Below, in pieces: positions 6,872 to 15,841 of a stretch of DNA of 64,000 bases. The DNA lies in NCBI GenBank assembly GCA_943331005.2, contig CALQJX020000021.1, positions 9,574 to 73,573 of the forward strand. Direction: 5' to 3'. Numbering within the stretch: position 1 is the stretch's first letter; every line of letters starts with the position of its first letter. Under the pieces are notes generated by a model, which did not search any database, was not told the origin of the DNA, and saw only the letters and a list, made by a program, of their open reading frames with translations. A program made the translations under genes and the position numbers. This stretch comes from Bordetella parapertussis (GTDB lineage Bacteria > Bacteroidota > Bacteroidia > Chitinophagales > Chitinophagaceae).

Positions 6872-9800
6872 TTATTCATCCTTTTTCGCAGTAGAGTCAA
6901 GGGTGATCTGCATGGCCTTCAGCTGCTTTTCTTTGCGTTCGCGTGCATATCTGGCACCATGAAAGAGCTCATCGAGATTATCGAATGATTTGCGCCAACT
7001 AATACCCATACCGCTGCGCTGTATATTGCGATCTATGGTGAGATCGTAGTCGCTGGTATGGAATACGTTGAGACTAAGGCCACTATTCTGAGAGAGCAGA
7101 TACTGCAAGCGGAAATCGCCCGCCACATTGAATGTACTTGCCGCACTGGTATTGGTAGGTTTGCCCCAGTCGGAAGTGCTACCTACAGATACCAGCAAAC
7201 GATCGTTGAGGTAATTCTTAGTTACACCCAGCTTCAGCTGACTTCGGTTGACATTGCCGATCACTGCCTGGTCGCTGTAATTGTAGTTGGTGTACTTCAC
7301 AGCTACATTCAGGTTGCGGTCGCCGATGAGGCGGTTGACTATATTTGTGAGACCTGTAGATGCCGTTGAAGACAATATCTGACTAACGTTATTGATTGCT
7401 CCCGACAGGGCACTTTGCCCCATGCCCTCCGGCGGTATGAAGGCGCCCACCAACAACAGTGACGCAACCTGGTCAAATTTCTGCCTGTCGTCGTTGTTGA
7501 TGAGTAATAGCTTCCTGTGTGCGAGGGAACCCTGGGAGTGTTTGTTATCGAGATCCAGATCGAAAGTAAGCTGAGAAGTGTATATAGGGCCTCTCATATG
7601 CAGCATCACATTGACCTGCTGCGGTGTTTGTGCATCTATGAGTTCATTGCCCCTGATAAGTCCACGTTCTGATGTAGTAAGCAGGTCATAGAGTTTTGCC
7701 TTGGCAGAATACATGGCATCTACAGAGAGGTATGTCTCTGCAAAAGGTCCGTTGAAACTGATGGTACTACCCTGATTGAGCTTGAACATTCTGTGAATGC
7801 CCACCTGCTGGAAAGTGAGTGTATAATAACCCTGCGATATACTGTAGATACCTGACAAACGCATATCATTGCTAGGCGGGATATCTATCTGAATATTTCC
7901 CTTACCGGTAGCCACTATCTCATCGCCTGTGGCAGGATCCATGACTATGTGAATCTCTGCCAGCTCATTCAGATTGCAATCGAGATTGATAGAGATCTTG
8001 TCCTTGCTGCGCCTTTCTGCTTTATCCTGATCTGCACCATAGGTCTTGAATGATACATAGCTATAGGCACCTACATAACCACCTGAACTTGCAGGAATGT
8101 AGAGGTTTGACTTAGCTGCAGGATAACCATTGTATAGATTGAGCCTGATGTTATTGAACGGTCCACGGATGGTGAAGGAGTCCATACCACCAATGATCTT
8201 GCCATAGAACAGCTCGTTTTCATTATGGGCAAGGTTCAAGAGCTCCATTTTAGGAGTGGTGACCTTCAGCCTCATGCGCATCTTATTGAAGAGCTCGTGA
8301 GAGAAGTATCCAGACAGGATTGCAATGTTCTTATAGCTATCGAAGACCTGCACCTGACCAAGACTGATACGCTGATTGGTGATACCAACAGTAGCCTTGG
8401 GTATGGTATAATAACAACCCATGTAATCGAGCTTAAAACCTACATCGGATACAGTGAGTTTACCCTCCATAACCGGTTTATCATTTGACCCTGTAACGTT
8501 CACACTACCATTTACTTCGCCCTTTATCTTACTGAATAAACCAGTGAGGAAAGGAGCAGCCCAAGCCACCCTTGCATCTTTGAAAGTGATAGCACCATCT
8601 ATCTTATCTGCAGCAGCACTATCTAACGCTACTGTACCGGATGCTGATATACTGGAGTTATCTCTGTATATGCCGGTTTGGGGATCTATACGCAAAAGAC
8701 CCTTTTTCACATCCCAAAGAGCTACAACATTTACTGAACCAACCGTATCTGCTCCCAGCTTAACCCCAGTGGCTCTAATATTGGCACCGACCTCTACGTT
8801 CCCGAATATATTGGCAACAGTGAGATAGCCATTGATACGCCCATCGGGCTGGTAAGACGAAAGTCCGGCCAAATTGCCCAGTTGAGAAATGTCGAGATTG
8901 GATGTATTGACTATCAGACCACTACCGGGGCCGGCAGCAGAGTTGACATCTATACGCTGAATGCCCGATGTAAGTGTCAGTCCGGCGACCTTCAGGTATC
9001 TATCGCTGTACTCAATGATGCTTCCTCCGGGAATATTCCACTGCACTTTGTTCATGAAGAACTGCGATGGGAATATATTCATGGTGAGCGAATCTCTATG
9101 CGCTACTATGCGACCATTGAGGGTAAAGGAACTTTCTTTATCCGGAGATTCAGTAGCCAGATTGAAAGATATAGAGTCGCTACCAACGGTGGAGGTAAGG
9201 CTCAGCCCTCCGTTGAGGATGCTATCGCCCAGGGCGATGTTGCCTACCGTGGTATTGATGCCTATCACATTCAGGTCGCCCTCTCCGAGCAGGGTAACAT
9301 TGCGCAGATGCACTGTGCCTATGCGGGCATAGGGCACCGTAGCATTGAGCAGTAATTTCTTGGCAGTAGTGTTGAGCGAGCCGGAAATGACTGAATTATC
9401 AAAACCTCTGAGAATAGGCAAGGTCAAAGCAAAGATGCTGTCTATGCTTTTGGTGGTGATGTTAAAACTGAGATCCTGATCGGGGGCATACTTCACAGGC
9501 GCTTTTATGTAATTGGGCAGATAACGCGAGAGATAATACTGCACAGAAGCAGGCAGGTTGCTGAGGCGGTAATTGCCGGTAACATTGGCAGTAAATGCAT
9601 CGCTCTGAAAACTGAGCCTGCGGTCGGTACTGCTGCCGGATGATAACATGTAGAGTGAATCGACTGCGAGTTTGTGACCGTTACGTTTCAGATCGATGTT
9701 AAAGAGTTTTGCATTACCGGAGAAGTCGTCTATGTTGCTGCCGGTGCAGTTCAGGTCGAAGTCGGCAGATGCGGTAAAGTTATCGGGTGTCAGATTAAGT

Positions 9801-11653
9801 TCTTTAAAATTGCTTGCCAGCAGGTGCGCAGTTGCATTGATCTTCATGCGCTTGTCGGCATAATTCAGTCCACCATCGAACTCCAATGCCAGATTAGGAT
9901 CATCGACCAGCACCTTACCATCGAACTGTTTTTGTGCCAGCGTACCCTGCGTGTATATGTTATGATAGACATAACCATTCACACCAAATTCTTTTATGTC
10001 GCCATCCAGGTGCAGCTGCATCTGATCTACATCGAAAGATCTACCTGATATTTTTTCATTGAGGGTGATGTTGCCAAAGAGCGGCTCGCGCAGCAATTTG
10101 CCAATTTGCAGATTGTCGGTAGTAATTAGGCCAGAATATGAAGCCTTTGCCGCATCAAAACCAGGCAGCAACATTTTCATATCTGTGGCTACAGCACCCA
10201 TATTGCTCTTCAGTACACCCTTCACATAGAAGTTCTCAACATAGCCCTCATAGCTGCCCGTAAAGAAAGCGTAGGTGATGCTATCTGCAGCAAAATTGGG
10301 GTTACCCTTTAGAGCGGGCGCATAGTGCATAATACCCTTGCCGGTAGTAAGTATCTCGGCATCTGTAAAAGTGATGTAGGTAGTGCTGATATCAGGCAAT
10401 CCCTTCATGGTGAGATTTCCCTTAAGCGCCACATTTCCATCAGAAGCATTGAGTTTTGTTGCTGTAAGGTTTGTGACCGTACCCTTGCCATTGCCGCTGA
10501 TAGTGACCAGCATATCGGGGAAACCGGCCATCTCGGGAGCGAAGTATTCAATATCTCTCTTGTCTACTTTAGCCTCGCGCAGCCTGGCTACCATTGTCAC
10601 ACTGTCCAGATAGTTATTGAAATCGGGGAAGTGCCGGTAATGCATGGCATAATAATTGCCCAGCTTGCTATTGTTGGTCTCGAGGTAAAGATCTTCGCAG
10701 ATAGACGCGATCGGGGACACGGTTGCCTTGCACTTCATCTGCTTTATCATGATGCCGCTGCGGTCTCTTGCGTGAACCAGGTCTATATTGCCGCGGATGG
10801 TATCGCCCACAATGTGTATGTCGCTCACGCCAATGTTTATCTGGCGAATGTCCATATGACTCTCATCGAAATGACCGGGAGTAGGTATTTTATCGTCTGA
10901 TCTAAAACCAAATGAGCAATTATTCAATGAAAGGTCCTTTATGTTCACCGCCCACATATCGGGGTTGAAAGGTGTAACATCGAAGGTGTCGATATATTTG
11001 GGACGCAGGTGTTTGGGCCTGCCACCTTTATACTCGTTGACGAATATGGAGGTATTGGCTAAACTGATCTCTTTGACATCGATGACCTTTTTTTTGAAAT
11101 CGAGTCCTTTAGAATTGAGGGTAAAGGAACCAACATTGTATTCCATATCCTCCCCAATCCATTTGTCGTGCATATGAAAGCGCACCTTTTCCAGTTTCAC
11201 TTTACGGAGATCGAACTCGAATGGCTTACTGTTGGTTTGCGTATCTTTCTTAGGCGAACTGAAAGCATCTGCAATAAAATCGTAGTTCCACACTTTTGAG
11301 TCAGCCTTTCGTGACATGTTTACATAGGCGTCTTCGAGCCCCACATAGTGGATGACCGGCTTGTCTTTGAAGATGAACCAATCGGTGATACGCACCTGCA
11401 ATTCGCCTGCATACAGCAATGTATCCTTAGACTGATCTTCAATATACACCCCTTTTACCTGTAGCTCGTTGAGCAGACCTATATGCACACTGGCTACATC
11501 CACTTTGGTCTCGAGGCGGGTAGACAAGACCTTTGCTGCGTATTGTGCCAGGTAAGTCTGAACGGGTGTAAAATTGACCAATGCTACCGCAGCCAGCAAA
11601 AGCAGGAGAATAACAGCCAGTATATAGCCCGATATTTTAAGGAATCGTTTCAG
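6872..11653 (-). CDS. tamB: TamB-like translocation and assembly module protein, apparent CTG start
   Basis: A giant envelope protein (1593 residues from the proposed start) of the TamB/YhdP-like (AsmA/DUF490) type: one N-terminal membrane anchor, then a very long repetitive beta-rich periplasmic body. The conserved TamB domain fills the last 400 or so residues (NLNCNLNELAEIHIVMDPATGDE style region, SISQGYYTLTF, then a C-terminal alpha/beta tail). Such proteins span the periplasm and move lipids or assist outer-membrane protein assembly. The first standard start codon in frame is TTG at 11597-11599, but this lies inside the hydrophobic anchor. An in-frame TAG sits at 11660-11662. Between them, CTG at 11651-11653 gives a perfect anchor, KRFLKISGYILAVILLLL. 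A promoter-like TATTTTTG lies 28 nt upstream of it. No TamA homologue is adjacent. Confidence 0.88.
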   Translation of the reverse strand: MKRFLKISGYILAVILLLLLAAVALVNFTPVQTYLAQYAAKVLSTRLETKVDVASVHIGLLNELQVKGVYIEDQSKDTLLYAGELQVRITDWFIFKDKPVIHYVGLEDAYVNMSRKADSKVWNYDFIADAFSSPKKDTQTNSKPFEFDLRKVKLEKVRFHMHDKWIGEDMEYNVGSFTLNSKGLDFKKKVIDVKEISLANTSIFVNEYKGGRPKHLRPKYIDTFDVTPFNPDMWAVNIKDLSLNNCSFGFRSDDKIPTPGHFDESHMDIRQINIGVSDIHIVGDTIRGNIDLVHARDRSGIMIKQMKCKATVSPIASICEDLYLETNNSKLGNYYAMHYRHFPDFNNYLDSVTMVARLREAKVDKRDIEYFAPEMAGFPDMLVTISGNGKGTVTNLTATKLNASDGNVALKGNLTMKGLPDISTTYITFTDAEILTTGKGIMHYAPALKGNPNFAADSITYAFFTGSYEGYVENFYVKGVLKSNMGAVATDMKMLLPGFDAAKASYSGLITTDNLQIGKLLREPLFGNITLNEKISGRSFDVDQMQLHLDGDIKEFGVNGYVYHNIYTQGTLAQKQFDGKVLVDDPNLALEFDGGLNYADKRMKINATAHLLASNFKELNLTPDNFTASADFDLNCTGSNIDDFSGNAKLFNIDLKRNGHKLAVDSLYMLSSGSSTDRRLSFQSDAFTANVTGNYRLSNLPASVQYYLSRYLPNYIKAPVKYAPDQDLSFNITTKSIDSIFALTLPILRGFDNSVISGSLNTTAKKLLLNATVPYARIGTVHLRNVTLLGEGDLNVIGINTTVGNIALGDSILNGGLSLTSTVGSDSISFNLATESPDKESSFTLNGRIVAHRDSLTMNIFPSQFFMNKVQWNIPGGSIIEYSDRYLKVAGLTLTSGIQRIDVNSAAGPGSGLIVNTSNLDISQLGNLAGLSSYQPDGRINGYLTVANIFGNVEVGANIRATGVKLGADTVGSVNVVALWDVKKGLLRIDPQTGIYRDNSSISASGTVALDSAAADKIDGAITFKDARVAWAAPFLTGLFSKIKGEVNGSVNVTGSNDKPVMEGKLTVSDVGFKLDYMGCYYTIPKATVGITNQRISLGQVQVFDSYKNIAILSGYFSHELFNKMRMRLKVTTPKMELLNLAHNENELFYGKIIGGMDSFTIRGPFNNIRLNLYNGYPAAKSNLYIPASSGGYVGAYSYVSFKTYGADQDKAERRSKDKISINLDCNLNELAEIHIVMDPATGDEIVATGKGNIQIDIPPSNDMRLSGIYSISQGYYTLTFQQVGIHRMFKLNQGSTISFNGPFAETYLSVDAMYSAKAKLYDLLTTSERGLIRGNELIDAQTPQQVNVMLHMRGPIYTSQLTFDLDLDNKHSQGSLAHRKLLLINNDDRQKFDQVASLLLVGAFIPPEGMGQSALSGAINNVSQILSSTASTGLTNIVNRLIGDRNLNVAVKYTNYNYSDQAVIGNVNRSQLKLGVTKNYLNDRLLVSVGSTSDWGKPTNTSAASTFNVAGDFRLQYLLSQNSGLSLNVFHTSDYDLTIDRNIQRSGMGISWRKSFDNLDELFHGARYARERKEKQLKAMQITLDSTAKKDE

Positions 11654-11681
11654 AAGTGCCTATAAATTACACAAATAGCTG

Positions 11682-11689
11682 CAAAAATA
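11682..11689 (-). promoter_or_regulatory. -7 box (TATTTTTG) of tamB
   Basis: Exact match to TAnnTTTG on the minus strand, 28 nt before the proposed CTG start. It supports a start upstream of the TTG at 11599. Confidence 0.6.
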
Positions 11690-11785
11690 GTTCCAAACAG
11701 GCGTAAAAGGTAAGAATTGTATGTTAAAGGGCATGATAATACCTAATTAAGCGCTTTAATCTGGGAATGACACCCTTTGCTGCAT

Positions 11786-11821
11786 AAAAAAGATCCCCGG
11801 CACCTGTTGGCACCGGGGATC
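11786..11821 (-). terminator. Strong terminator of the 438-aa cargo gene
   Basis: On the minus strand a 13-bp stem beginning GATCCCCGG (two G-T pairs), loop AACA, then TTTTTT. It lies 20 nt past the stop codon. Confidence 0.92.
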
Positions 11822-11841
11822 GCATATCCTGATAATTTCAA

Positions 11842-13158
11842 TTATTGTTTGCGCAACGGCAGATGTGTCTTTGTTCTGCCTGACATGTCTTTTACTATAA
11901 GTATATAGTTGCCATTGGGTATATCCTGCAGAAAAAGATCATTAACTGCTCTATCGCTAATAATCCATGCCGGACTTACATTTCGTCCCATCATATCGTA
12001 TAGCTCCAGCCTGTCTGTAGCAGCGAGTCCAGATACATTTATCATGTTACCTGCAGGGTTAGGGTATACTTTTATTGCAGTTTCTGTGTTGATATTGTTT
12101 ACGGCTGTTGGCGGAGGAGGCACTATAACCGTTGCCGTATCTATGAGATCAGCGATAGCAGAATCGGCACCAGCCTGGCTGAATGCATAGAAGTAAGTAA
12201 AACTCTTTTCGTTGGCCGGATGAAGGTGCACTGTGCTGGTAGTTTTATAACCCACACTGTCTGAAGCACTATCTACCGGTGCCAGATGCGGCACCCTGAA
12301 TACCAGCCCTATAGCCACATCGGCAGTATTGGTAGCACCAGCAGTATAAAGTGAAGTGCTTGTAGCATAGCTCATGCCATACACTGTAGCAAGATCGGTA
12401 CTGGACACCAATGGCCATGAAGAATATACCAGACACCTTGCATTGGTATCGAGCGTACCCAACGACATTTTGGTAATGGCGCCTGTTGCACCTGTTGCAG
12501 ATACCATACTGGCACCAATGGCATTGGGTTGCTGATATTCTATCTTGTTAGTAGTGGTGAAACCGCCTCCAAACCAGCTTTGATCATTATCGGGATCGAG
12601 ACTACGCATATAATAGATATTGTTCTTTGGAACCGATGCGTTGTTGATGAGTGTCACCTTCATGCTGAAATAAAGCGCATTGGTATCGAGCGTTGTTTCC
12701 TGTTTCACTGTCATACTATCGAAGCTACCGATCCACATACCGATAACTTTACTACCACTAACTGTATAAGCAGTATTGCCACCGGTAAGGCCTGTGCCGG
12801 TAAAACCGCCACAGCTATGTGCCTGCGCACGCAGACCACCTATCTGCAGGTTCCAACCCTCGAAAGGAGAACCCGGCACAAAGTAGTCGCCTACATAAGC
12901 AGGCGTACCTACTGCCCAGCCATCCATGGCCGGATCTGCTACAAAACCAAGAGAAGCACCGCCACCAGCTATAGATAGGTGCGGATGATAGCCTGCAGGA
13001 GGTGTGGCTGCGCCAAAGTCGCCATTGGCGCATATGCCTGCTTCCACATATCTTCCTTTCAGGAAAACACTACCGCCTGTCATTTGCGCCAGGGATTTCC
13101 CCGCACCCAATACGCCACAAATAATGGCGATTGCTGTGAGTATCTGTATCTTTTTCAT
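11842..13158 (-). CDS. Secreted T9SS type A cargo protein, function unknown
   Basis: ATG 13158 (MKKIQILTAIAI) gives a normal signal peptide ending KSLAQ, cut before Gln; a start 18 nt further upstream is open but adds only MTISRF. The mature protein is Gly/Ser/Thr-rich and beta-rich, with motifs such as GGSVFLKGRYVEAGI and DPDNDQSWFGGGF. It ends in a type A T9SS sorting domain: VYPNPAGNMINVSGL, YDMMGRNVSPAW, DIPNGNYILIV. It should therefore be exported through SprA and processed or anchored by PorU. I do not recognise the central domain and can give no enzymatic role. The gene is single, with a strong terminator downstream. Confidence 0.9.
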   Translation of the reverse strand: MKKIQILTAIAIICGVLGAGKSLAQMTGGSVFLKGRYVEAGICANGDFGAATPPAGYHPHLSIAGGGASLGFVADPAMDGWAVGTPAYVGDYFVPGSPFEGWNLQIGGLRAQAHSCGGFTGTGLTGGNTAYTVSGSKVIGMWIGSFDSMTVKQETTLDTNALYFSMKVTLINNASVPKNNIYYMRSLDPDNDQSWFGGGFTTTNKIEYQQPNAIGASMVSATGATGAITKMSLGTLDTNARCLVYSSWPLVSSTDLATVYGMSYATSTSLYTAGATNTADVAIGLVFRVPHLAPVDSASDSVGYKTTSTVHLHPANEKSFTYFYAFSQAGADSAIADLIDTATVIVPPPPTAVNNINTETAIKVYPNPAGNMINVSGLAATDRLELYDMMGRNVSPAWIISDRAVNDLFLQDIPNGNYILIVKDMSGRTKTHLPLRKQ

Positions 13159-13310
13159 AAATCTGCTTATTGTCAATAAATTTAATTCATTTTATCAGAT
13201 CCACTACTGACTACCGTACCAGCGAGCATGTTTTATTGATAAACTTTATAGATTATCAATTGACGGTTAATAAAATAAAGGAACATTTTGTTTGAGTCGC
13301 TGCTACAAGC

Positions 13311-13344
13311 ACAAAGACGGAAGGCTTTCGCCCTCCGTCTTTGT
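13311..13344. terminator. Bidirectional-looking hairpin between two minus-strand genes
   Basis: ACAAAGACGGA (13311-13321) pairs with TCCGTCTTTGT (13334-13344), with further GGC/GCC pairing inside around a TTTC loop. It lies 32 nt past the stop of the ABC transporter gene; the trailing T run is weak. Confidence 0.7.
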
Positions 13345-13375
13345 ATAAAATTCGAAACCTGAAATCCGCTTCAGA

Positions 13376-15160
13376 CTATTTGATGCCCGGCACATCTTTG
13401 CGCTCGCCTATCTGCTGACGCCACATAGCGTAGTAGAGTCCTTTTTCTGCCAAGAGCGTTTCGTGGGAGCCGGTTTCTACGATGTTACCTTTCTCGAGTA
13501 CGTAGATCCTGTCGGCATGCATGATGGTTGACAGCCTGTGCGCGATCATGATAGTTATATGCTCTCTGCGGGCAGTAACACTGCGAATGGTCTGTGATAT
13601 TTCTTCTTCTGTGAGTGAATCGAGCGCAGAGGTAGCCTCATCAAATATCATGAGACGTGGGTGACGCAGGAGCGCACGAGCAATAGATATACGCTGGCGC
13701 TCGCCACCGGAAAGTTTCAAACCACCCTCACCAATAACAGTATCGAGGCCATTTTCGGCCCTTGATAAGAGATTCTGACAAGCAGCCTGTTGCAAGACTT
13801 CATTGATCTCCTGCTCTGTAGCAGTAGGGTTCACAAATAGCAGATTCTCCTTAATAGTACCGGAGAACAGTTGGGGATCCTGCGTAACGAGCCCCATCTG
13901 GTGGCGCAGTTCTTCGTAATCTATCTTTGCAAAGCTGTGACCATTGTAGGTAATTTCGCCCTTGCCGGGATGGTATAAACCCACCAGTAATTTTACCAAT
14001 GTGGTCTTGCCACTGCCAGATGGGCCAACGAAAGCCACCGTCTCACCGAGCTTCACGCCAAAGGTGATGCCATCGAGCGCAGGCCTGTTAGAACTATTGT
14101 GCTTGAAAGTAACATCTGAGAACTGTACCTGCTCAATAGCATTGATCGCCTCGGGCTGCTCCGGCGTGAACTCAACAGGTTTTTTCAGCAATTCCTGCAT
14201 ATTATTCAGCGAGGCTTCTGCCTCTCTGTAAGAAAGGATAACATTGCCTATCTCCTGCATGGGGCCGAAGATGAAGAACGAATAAAAAATGAGTGTGAGA
14301 TACTGACCTGCAGATATAGCACCGCCATATATAAAGTAGAGCAGACACATAACAATGCCCTGCCTGAGTAGGTTGACAAATGTGCCCTGGATGAAGGAAA
14401 TGGTACGTATGCTACGTACTTTTTTCAGCTCCAGCATAAGTATCTTAATGGTTGTTGCATTGAGCCTGCGAATCTCCTGATGAGTGAGCCCCAGACTCTT
14501 TACCAGCTCTATATTGCGCAGCGACTCTGTGGTGGAACCTGCCAGTGCATTGGTTTCCCTGACAATATTCTTCTGTACGGTTTTTATGCGCTTGCTGAGT
14601 GCATTGGTGAGTAGTGCCAGTATAGCAGCCCCTCCCAGATAAATGACCGGCAACAGCGGACTAAGTGATATGGCATAGATAATTACAAAAACGATACCTA
14701 TGATGGTAGGCAGCAAAACATTGAAGAAAGACTGGATGAACTTTTCGCAATCGGTACGAACTTTCTGCAATACTGACAGAGTTTTGCCGCTGCTCTGATC
14801 TTCAAATTCCTGATAAGGGAGCCTGAGTGCATGACGCAGCCCATCGGTATATAAGCGGGCACCATATTTCTGTATGACCACGTTTACGGCATAGTCCTGA
14901 AAGTTTTTGGCTATTCGCGACACCATGGCCACACCAATAAGCGCAGCTATAAGCCCCAACGCCCCCTTCATAAAGGCATTTACATCTCTGTGTAGCAACC
15001 CTTCCTTGTCGAAAGTAAGGGGATGATTGACATAACGATCCATCAGTTTACCCGCAATAAGCGGATCGAGCATAGAAAAACTCTGGTTGATGGCCGCCAG
15101 TACAATAGCAATTGCTATCATCCCTTTGTACCGTGACAGGTATTGCATTAATAATTTCAT
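13376..15160 (-). CDS. ABC exporter, fused permease and ATPase (MsbA/lipid exporter type)
   Basis: A 594-residue half-transporter. Residues 1-315 form the six-helix exporter domain and about 350-594 the ATPase. Walker A GPSGSGKTT lies near residue 381, signature LSGGERQRISIARAL near 485, Walker B LMIFDEATSALD near 505 and the H-loop IAHRLST near 540. All catalytic motifs are intact, so it should work as a homodimer exporting a lipid, drug or peptide from the inner membrane; MsbA-like lipid export is possible but not proven. The open frame begins at a TTG (15169), but ATG 15160 is the likely start because the TTG lies inside the promoter box TACCTTTG (15167-15174). It is the last gene of a minus-strand run. 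Confidence 0.93.
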   Translation of the reverse strand: MKLLMQYLSRYKGMIAIAIVLAAINQSFSMLDPLIAGKLMDRYVNHPLTFDKEGLLHRDVNAFMKGALGLIAALIGVAMVSRIAKNFQDYAVNVVIQKYGARLYTDGLRHALRLPYQEFEDQSSGKTLSVLQKVRTDCEKFIQSFFNVLLPTIIGIVFVIIYAISLSPLLPVIYLGGAAILALLTNALSKRIKTVQKNIVRETNALAGSTTESLRNIELVKSLGLTHQEIRRLNATTIKILMLELKKVRSIRTISFIQGTFVNLLRQGIVMCLLYFIYGGAISAGQYLTLIFYSFFIFGPMQEIGNVILSYREAEASLNNMQELLKKPVEFTPEQPEAINAIEQVQFSDVTFKHNSSNRPALDGITFGVKLGETVAFVGPSGSGKTTLVKLLVGLYHPGKGEITYNGHSFAKIDYEELRHQMGLVTQDPQLFSGTIKENLLFVNPTATEQEINEVLQQAACQNLLSRAENGLDTVIGEGGLKLSGGERQRISIARALLRHPRLMIFDEATSALDSLTEEEISQTIRSVTARREHITIMIAHRLSTIMHADRIYVLEKGNIVETGSHETLLAEKGLYYAMWRQQIGERKDVPGIK

Positions 15161-15166
15161 AGGCAG

Positions 15167-15174
15167 CAAAGGTA
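15167..15174 (-). promoter_or_regulatory. -7 box (TACCTTTG) of the ABC exporter gene
   Basis: Exact TAnnTTTG match on the minus strand, ending 6 nt before the ATG at 15160. The transcript would be leaderless or nearly so. Confidence 0.6.
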
Positions 15175-15218
15175 ACCCCGTAAAGGCGTTTTTGTAAAAA
15201 ATCTATTATTTGGTTTGG

Positions 15219-15653
15219 CTATAGCCCGATACTCTCCTTACAATGTATCTCCAGCAAGTCGCCCACTACCTTATCTATAGGAAGCGTGAAGGATGTGGCA
15301 TTTACCTGTTGCAACGGCAACCAGTAAGTCTTTTCGCCCGGAACATGGTTGGTAATAGTGGCCGGAACTATTCCTGAAACCAGATAATAAATACTGATCA
15401 CCTGAGAATCATCGAATGCGGAAGCCTGAAAAAAATCGGTGGTATAGAAATGACTAACAATATCTATTTCCAGACCCAGTTCTTCTTTCCACTCCCGTTT
15501 CAGACAATCGGCAATGCCTTCGCCCCATTCCAGTCCGCCACCGGGAAACTTTATGACCCTTCGCCCACGAATGAGCTCCTCATTTACCAATACCTGTCCA
15601 TCATTCAGCCATATACCGTAAACCCTGATATTGAAACGTTTATGTGTTTGCAT
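15219..15653 (-). CDS. Nudix hydrolase
   Basis: A 144-residue protein with a complete Nudix box: GGLEWGE, seven residues, then REWKEELGL, matching Gx5Ex7REUxEExGU. This motif binds the metal that helps hydrolyse nucleoside diphosphates linked to another group. The protein is a single Nudix domain with no extra fusion, so the substrate (modified nucleotide, sugar nucleotide or cofactor) cannot be predicted. It is transcribed away from the aminotransferase/rfbC pair. TATATTTG on the minus strand (15686-15693) is a good promoter box, 32 nt upstream of the ATG. Confidence 0.92.
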   Translation of the reverse strand: MQTHKRFNIRVYGIWLNDGQVLVNEELIRGRRVIKFPGGGLEWGEGIADCLKREWKEELGLEIDIVSHFYTTDFFQASAFDDSQVISIYYLVSGIVPATITNHVPGEKTYWLPLQQVNATSFTLPIDKVVGDLLEIHCKESIGL

Positions 15654-15685
15654 GCTTTACTACCGCCAATGCGGCATCCGTGAAT

Positions 15686-15693
15686 CAAATATA
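15686..15693 (-). promoter_or_regulatory. -7 box (TATATTTG) of the Nudix gene
   Basis: Exact TAnnTTTG match on the minus strand, 32 nt upstream of the ATG at 15653. Confidence 0.55.
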
Positions 15694-15810
15694 ATTCAGA
15701 AATAACAGATATCCACATTTGAGCAGGTTCATATACTACATGAGCGATCAGTGCGTTATAACATTACAAAAATATTACCATTACCAGCCCCGAAACAAGG
15801 GCAAAAGCAG

Positions 15811-15818
15811 TAACTTCG
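15811..15818 (+). promoter_or_regulatory. -7 box (TAACTTCG) of the aminotransferase gene
   Basis: One base off TAnnTTTG, 23 nt before ATG 15842. It argues for that start over the upstream one at 15719. Confidence 0.45.
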
Positions 15819-15841
15819 CACCCTTAAAAAAAGACCACAGC

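Noticed and set aside
10325..10900. 191-codon plus-strand frame inside tamB
   Set aside because: It is antisense to a continuous, clearly real 1593-codon gene and has no recognisable domain.
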